Origin: Borrelia puertoricensis
Lineage (GTDB): Bacteria; Spirochaetota; Spirochaetia; Borreliales; Borreliaceae
Direction: 5' to 3'
Assembly (NCBI RefSeq): GCF_023035875.1
Contig: NZ_CP075379.1
Location: 1-64,000, forward strand
Length of the DNA: 64,000 bases
Below the pieces are notes generated by a model. It saw only the letters and a program-made list of their open reading frames with translations. It ran no database searches and had not been told where the DNA came from. Below are positions 60,621-64,000 of the stretch, in pieces. The translations under genes and the position numbers were made by a program. The first letter of the stretch is position 1. Every line of letters starts with the position of its first letter.

Positions 60621-61310
60621 CTATAACTTTATTTGTCCAAAAAGCTTCCATTCCTCATTTTCTGCTTCTGAGAAATAAATACTCCCTTTCCTAGACTTAG
60701 GAAAAGCATAAAGCTTACCCTCATTTTCATCCTTAAATACTAAAAATTCCTTAAGCTCTATTTTTGAAGGAAGGAGTTTTTTGTCTTGACCATTCATTTT
60801 TAATCTCCAATGACCGTCCAATGTTTTATAAAAAAAAACTTTGTCATCAAGAGTATTAATTTCATAGTTATTCTTTTTATAAAGAATATCATCTAATTTA
60901 GAAACTCCCAAAGCATAATTTAAAAACTCTTGATTGCTCTGAACAGTATCCCTAATAGAACCAATATACGCGGCCTTAATTTGCTCACTCTGTGAATTAA
61001 CAAAAAACAAGGTAGGACTTTTTTTTAAATTAATCTTACCAAAAATTTCATTATTCACATCAATAATTAAAAAAACATTATTTTTAGCAATAGCCTTAAG
61101 AAGGTTATCATCTTCAAACGACTTTAAAAAATCTCTTATCAAATTACCTTTAATATCTTTTCCAACCAATATTAAAACATTTTTATGTAAATTTCGGGCC
61201 TCATTCATAGCATCTTTATAAGAATCATGAAAAATAATATCTGATGACAGCGAAAATAAATGCACAAAACCAAAAACAATAAATATTACAAATAAGCTTA
61301 CAAATCTCAT
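60621..61310 (-). CDS. Exported thioredoxin-fold protein without redox cysteines
   Basis: This 229-residue protein has a signal peptide (MRFVSLFVIFIVFGFVHLFSLS). The next 110 residues follow the thioredoxin pattern (DAMNEARNLHKNVLILVGKDIKG, VFLIIDVNN, KSPTLFFVNS with the cis-Pro). In place of CxxC there is KDIKGN, and the domain has no cysteine, so redox activity is excluded. The C-terminal part is strand-rich (DGHWRLKMNGQDKKLLPSK). It overlaps pepP by four bases. The role is unknown. Confidence 0.72.
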   Translation of the reverse strand: MRFVSLFVIFIVFGFVHLFSLSSDIIFHDSYKDAMNEARNLHKNVLILVGKDIKGNLIRDFLKSFEDDNLLKAIAKNNVFLIIDVNNEIFGKINLKKSPTLFFVNSQSEQIKAAYIGSIRDTVQSNQEFLNYALGVSKLDDILYKKNNYEINTLDDKVFFYKTLDGHWRLKMNGQDKKLLPSKIELKEFLVFKDENEGKLYAFPKSRKGSIYFSEAENEEWKLFGQIKL

Positions 61311-63085
61311 ATCTTATTAGTTAATATCTCTAAAAATTTCAGCTCATCACCACTAAGATATTCTTTCAAACTAGAATATATAAATTCATGATAACTATTA
61401 ATATAGTCTAATTCATCCTTTGAAAGCATTTCGGTAACTATTAATTCTTTTTCAAAAGGCACAAGAGTTAGATTTTCAAACTCCAAAAAAGTTCCAAATT
61501 CATTTGAATAACTTTGCTTCACAAAAACTAAATTTTCAGTTCTAATTCCATATTCAGAATCTCGATAGAGCCCAGGCTCAATTGAAGCAATTTCAGAACC
61601 TTTAAAAGAATAAGTAGACAAAGGACTAATAGAAACAGGAAGTTCGTGAACATTAAGAAAAAAGCCTACCCCATGACCTGTTCCATGAGCAAAATTCAAT
61701 CCTTGCTTTAGCAAAGGAAATCTAGCAATACCATCAAGAGAAGAACCTAAAGTCCCAAATGGAAATTTTAAAGACGCAAGAGCAATAAAAGACTTAAGGA
61801 CTAAAGTATAATCTTCCATCTCTTTACAAGATGCTTCTCCAATTAAAATAGTTCTTGTAACATCTGTTGTACCAAGTTCAAGGTAAGAACCTCCAGAATC
61901 TATTAAAAGCAATCCATTACCATCAAGATTTTTAGCTCCTTTTGTAGGTCGATAATGAGGCAAAGCCGCATTTTCTTTAAATCCAACTATTGAATCAAAA
62001 CTAGAACTAAAAAATTCATCTCTTGCTGTCCTAAATTCTAACAACATATTTGCAACATCAACCTCATCTAACTTAGAAAGCTCATCTTTGCTTAAACTCT
62101 TAAATTTATACAAAAATTTAATCAAACTCACAGCATCAATAATATGAGCCTCTTTCATCTTACTAATCTCATAATCTGATTTTATCGCCTTAAGTTCATT
62201 AACAATACTCCCTCCAAGTACTGCATTTGGTTTACCAATAGATTCCAATATTTTAACATTACTCTCAACTGATATAAAAAATTTCCCTTCATGATTAATC
62301 TCTGCTAAAAACGAATAAAAATTACCATAATCTTCAATCTCAAAACCTTCGGCCTCAAACCTCTCTCTTAACTCAGAATCAAGTTTATCAATATTAATAA
62401 AAAGAACATTCTTATATCTCTCACTTCTAGCAATAAACAAAAAAGCATAAAATAAAGCGGATGATTCAATATCCAAACCTCTTAAATTTAAAAGCCAAGC
62501 TATTTCATCCAAAGAGCTTATGATAAAAAAATCAATTGCCTTTTCTTCTAATTTTGCATTAACTCTATCAAGCTTATCCGTTCTTCTATCGATTTTTTGA
62601 GCTTCACTCAACTCAAATATCTTATTGCTTTCTAAAACGGGTCTATCCTGCCAAATTTTAGAAACTAAATCTTCATGTAAGATCTCAATATCTGTATGTC
62701 TACAATTTTGAACCAAATCATTATAAAATTTTATATTAACATCTTCAGAATAAATTCCAAGCCTTAAGCCCTTAAGATTTGCATTTATGTAACTAAAAAT
62801 ATCAGGATACCCTTTAACTCCAAGTCTCATCAATTTAAACTCAGTTTCTTCAAGTTCACTCAATGCTTGTAAAAAATACCTACCATCTGTAAAAAGCACT
62901 GCCTCTGTTTCTGTAACGATTACTGTCCCAGCACTTCCTGTAAATCCTGTAATAAATTCACGAATATTAAATCTAACATGAGAATATTCACTCATATGTG
63001 GATCATAACTTGCTATTAAATACGCATCGATTTCACTTTTCATCATCAAATTTCTCAATAAAAATATTTTTGTACTAATTCCCAT
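61307..63085 (-). CDS. pepP: Xaa-Pro aminopeptidase (M24B family)
   Basis: This 592-residue dimetal peptidase releases N-terminal residues before proline. It has two creatinase-like N-terminal domains and a C-terminal pita-bread domain with the metal ligands in LLIDSGGSYLELGTTDVTRT (two Asp), AHGTGHGVGFFLNVHE (His) and SIEPGLYRDSEYGIRTEN (two Glu). The length matches the long eukaryote-like aminopeptidase P group. AAGGAG lies eight bases before the ATG, and a divergent promoter region lies upstream. Confidence 0.93.
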   Translation of the reverse strand: MGISTKIFLLRNLMMKSEIDAYLIASYDPHMSEYSHVRFNIREFITGFTGSAGTVIVTETEAVLFTDGRYFLQALSELEETEFKLMRLGVKGYPDIFSYINANLKGLRLGIYSEDVNIKFYNDLVQNCRHTDIEILHEDLVSKIWQDRPVLESNKIFELSEAQKIDRRTDKLDRVNAKLEEKAIDFFIISSLDEIAWLLNLRGLDIESSALFYAFLFIARSERYKNVLFINIDKLDSELRERFEAEGFEIEDYGNFYSFLAEINHEGKFFISVESNVKILESIGKPNAVLGGSIVNELKAIKSDYEISKMKEAHIIDAVSLIKFLYKFKSLSKDELSKLDEVDVANMLLEFRTARDEFFSSSFDSIVGFKENAALPHYRPTKGAKNLDGNGLLLIDSGGSYLELGTTDVTRTILIGEASCKEMEDYTLVLKSFIALASLKFPFGTLGSSLDGIARFPLLKQGLNFAHGTGHGVGFFLNVHELPVSISPLSTYSFKGSEIASIEPGLYRDSEYGIRTENLVFVKQSYSNEFGTFLEFENLTLVPFEKELIVTEMLSKDELDYINSYHEFIYSSLKEYLSGDELKFLEILTNKI

Positions 63086-63121
63086 AAAAGCAAGCTCCTT
63101 AGATTTTAAAAAGTAACTTTT

Positions 63122-63179
63122 ATTTAATTATAACAAATAATTCAATTTTAAAAAATTTCTTTATTTGTTATAATTAAAT
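63122..63179. promoter_or_regulatory. 19-bp perfect inverted repeat with outward TATAAT boxes
   Basis: Arms 63122-63140 and 63161-63179 are exact inverted copies separated by 20 bases. Each arm contains TATAAT pointing outward (plus-strand copy at 63169-63174, its mirror for pepP), so the divergent genes pepP and the HAD gene share a symmetric promoter region. Confidence 0.75.
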
Positions 63180-63206
63180 CCAACGGTAAAATCAAAGGAC
63201 AAAAGT

Positions 63207-64000
63207 ATGAAAGATATTAAGGCTATTATTTCTGATCTTGATGGCACACTTCTACTCTCAAATAGCCAGATAGGAGCTTTTAGTGAGATTGTAATAAAAA
63301 AACTAACAAAAGAAAACAAAAAGTTTATTATTGCAACAGGAAGAAGCAAAAATGAAATAATTTCCCTTACAGAACACTTAAACTCACATGTTTCATTTTT
63401 TATAACATTAAATGGAGCAAGAGTCTACAACAATCAATGGCAGTTGATAAGTAGTTATGACTTGTCCTCTGAAATTGTAAATGAGATTTTAAATCTCAGA
63501 GAGAACAAATACAAAGATATACCCCATTTTTTACAAAAATCTGAAGATATAGATGAAAGGCTTTACGCTGATAACATAACTAAAAATGCTATTAATAATA
63601 TATTTAAAAAACATGCATTGTTAAGGAAACACAAATATATAGAACATGAACTAAAAGATATAAGTATAAAATATCATGAAGTCAACAGTTTTAAAGAAAT
63701 TAAAAACTTTAACAATATAGCAAAAATATTATTACTGCATGATGAAGAACCTCAATTAATAAAATACGAAGCAATAATTTTAGAAAAATACAGAAAAGAA
63801 ATAAATGCTTATTTATCAACACCACACTCACTTGAAATTGTTAATAACAGAGTTTCAAAGGGAAATGCATTAAAAGACGTCCTTAAAAGCATCCATATTA
63901 ATTTAAATGAAGCAATTGCATTTGGAGATGGGTTTAATGATGTTGACATGTTAGAAAATGTAAACAAAGGATTATTAATGGGTAATGCAAATTATAGACT
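63207..64000 (+). CDS. Cof-type HAD phosphatase, cut by the window end
   Basis: The visible 264 codons encode a HAD-IIB (Cof) phosphatase. Motif I is ISDLDGTLLL near residue 9, motif II is IIATGRSKNE near 45, and the C-terminal motifs are KGNALKDVL near 219 and FGDGFNDVDMLE near 236. Such enzymes hydrolyse sugar phosphates or flavin/pyridoxal phosphates, and the substrate is not predictable. AAAGGA (63194-63199) lies eight bases before the ATG. The frame is still open at 64000, so the C-terminus is missing. Confidence 0.92.
   Translation, partial: MKDIKAIISDLDGTLLLSNSQIGAFSEIVIKKLTKENKKFIIATGRSKNEIISLTEHLNSHVSFFITLNGARVYNNQWQLISSYDLSSEIVNEILNLRENKYKDIPHFLQKSEDIDERLYADNITKNAINNIFKKHALLRKHKYIEHELKDISIKYHEVNSFKEIKNFNNIAKILLLHDEEPQLIKYEAIILEKYRKEINAYLSTPHSLEIVNNRVSKGNALKDVLKSIHINLNEAIAFGDGFNDVDMLENVNKGLLMGNANYR

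Overview
This is the left end of a linear Borrelia chromosome, most likely from a relapsing-fever-group species. The base composition is strongly A+T-rich. Base 1 looks like a hairpin telomere, with the TAGTATA box at 16-22. From 3950 onward the gene order matches the conserved chromosome of Borrelia burgdorferi B31, running (from memory of that order) from BB_0004 (phosphohexomutase) to BB_0068 (HAD phosphatase). The relapsing-fever assignment is inference. It rests on the different subtelomeric genes, the absence of a BB_0001-BB_0003-like block, and an intact RuvC gene. I cannot name the species.

Layout. Bases 1-3760 are a subtelomeric accessory region. It holds the telomere, two predicted lipoproteins (one with a PPPPDV repeat stalk), a paralogue of the P13 porin, a membrane protein with a winged-helix-like C-terminus, and a short possible gene remnant. 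Bases 3950-8891 hold a phosphohexomutase, TrpS, an AI-2E-family permease broken by a frameshift, and a HAD phosphatase. Bases 8988-15281 are a tight plus-strand operon: cdaA-cdaR (cyclic-di-AMP synthesis), acpS, a DUF2225 gene, truA, an unknown gene and priA. Bases 15278-25507 are mostly minus-strand: udk, a rhodanese-like protein, a YitT-family protein on plus, a pseudouridine synthase, PPi-dependent phosphofructokinase, queA, ruvB-ruvA-ruvC, yebC and folD. Bases 25667-32220 hold an outer-membrane protein with a BAM-associated lipoprotein, a YaiI-family protein, two signal peptidase I paralogues (one apparently dead), a PEGA/FGE-like protein, smpB and P13. Bases 32352-46437 hold parC, parE, plsC, a pallilysin-like lipoprotein, a SurA/PpiD-like protein, cheR, phoU, an SMC protein, rnhB and bpuR. 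Bases 46593-47074 carry tRNA-Gly and tmRNA. The rest holds two VUT/YhhQ-type transporters, an RNA 2'-O-methyltransferase, ung, the gap-pgk-tpiA-secG glycolytic operon, TPR and CBS proteins, ybeY, trxA, rsmE, a PASTA protein, fmt-def, a thioredoxin-fold protein, pepP and the start of a HAD gene cut by the window end.

How the genes fit together. Most long operons lie on the minus strand, which fits co-orientation with a replication fork moving from a central origin to this telomere. Functional groups are clear: Holliday-junction processing (ruvABC), translation quality control (tmRNA and smpB, def/fmt, ybeY, rsmE, truA), glycolysis (pfp, gap, pgk, tpiA), envelope biogenesis (lepB, BAM lipoprotein, SurA-like, plsC, P13), chromosome topology (parCE, smc) and queuosine salvage (queA plus VUT transporters).

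I found no CRISPR array, insertion sequence, prophage or biosynthetic cluster. No stretch over 300 bases lacks a gene. The most interesting signals are predicted leaderless promoters, long inverted repeats at divergent promoters, the pseudo-signal peptidase, the intact RuvC and the subtelomeric P13 copy.
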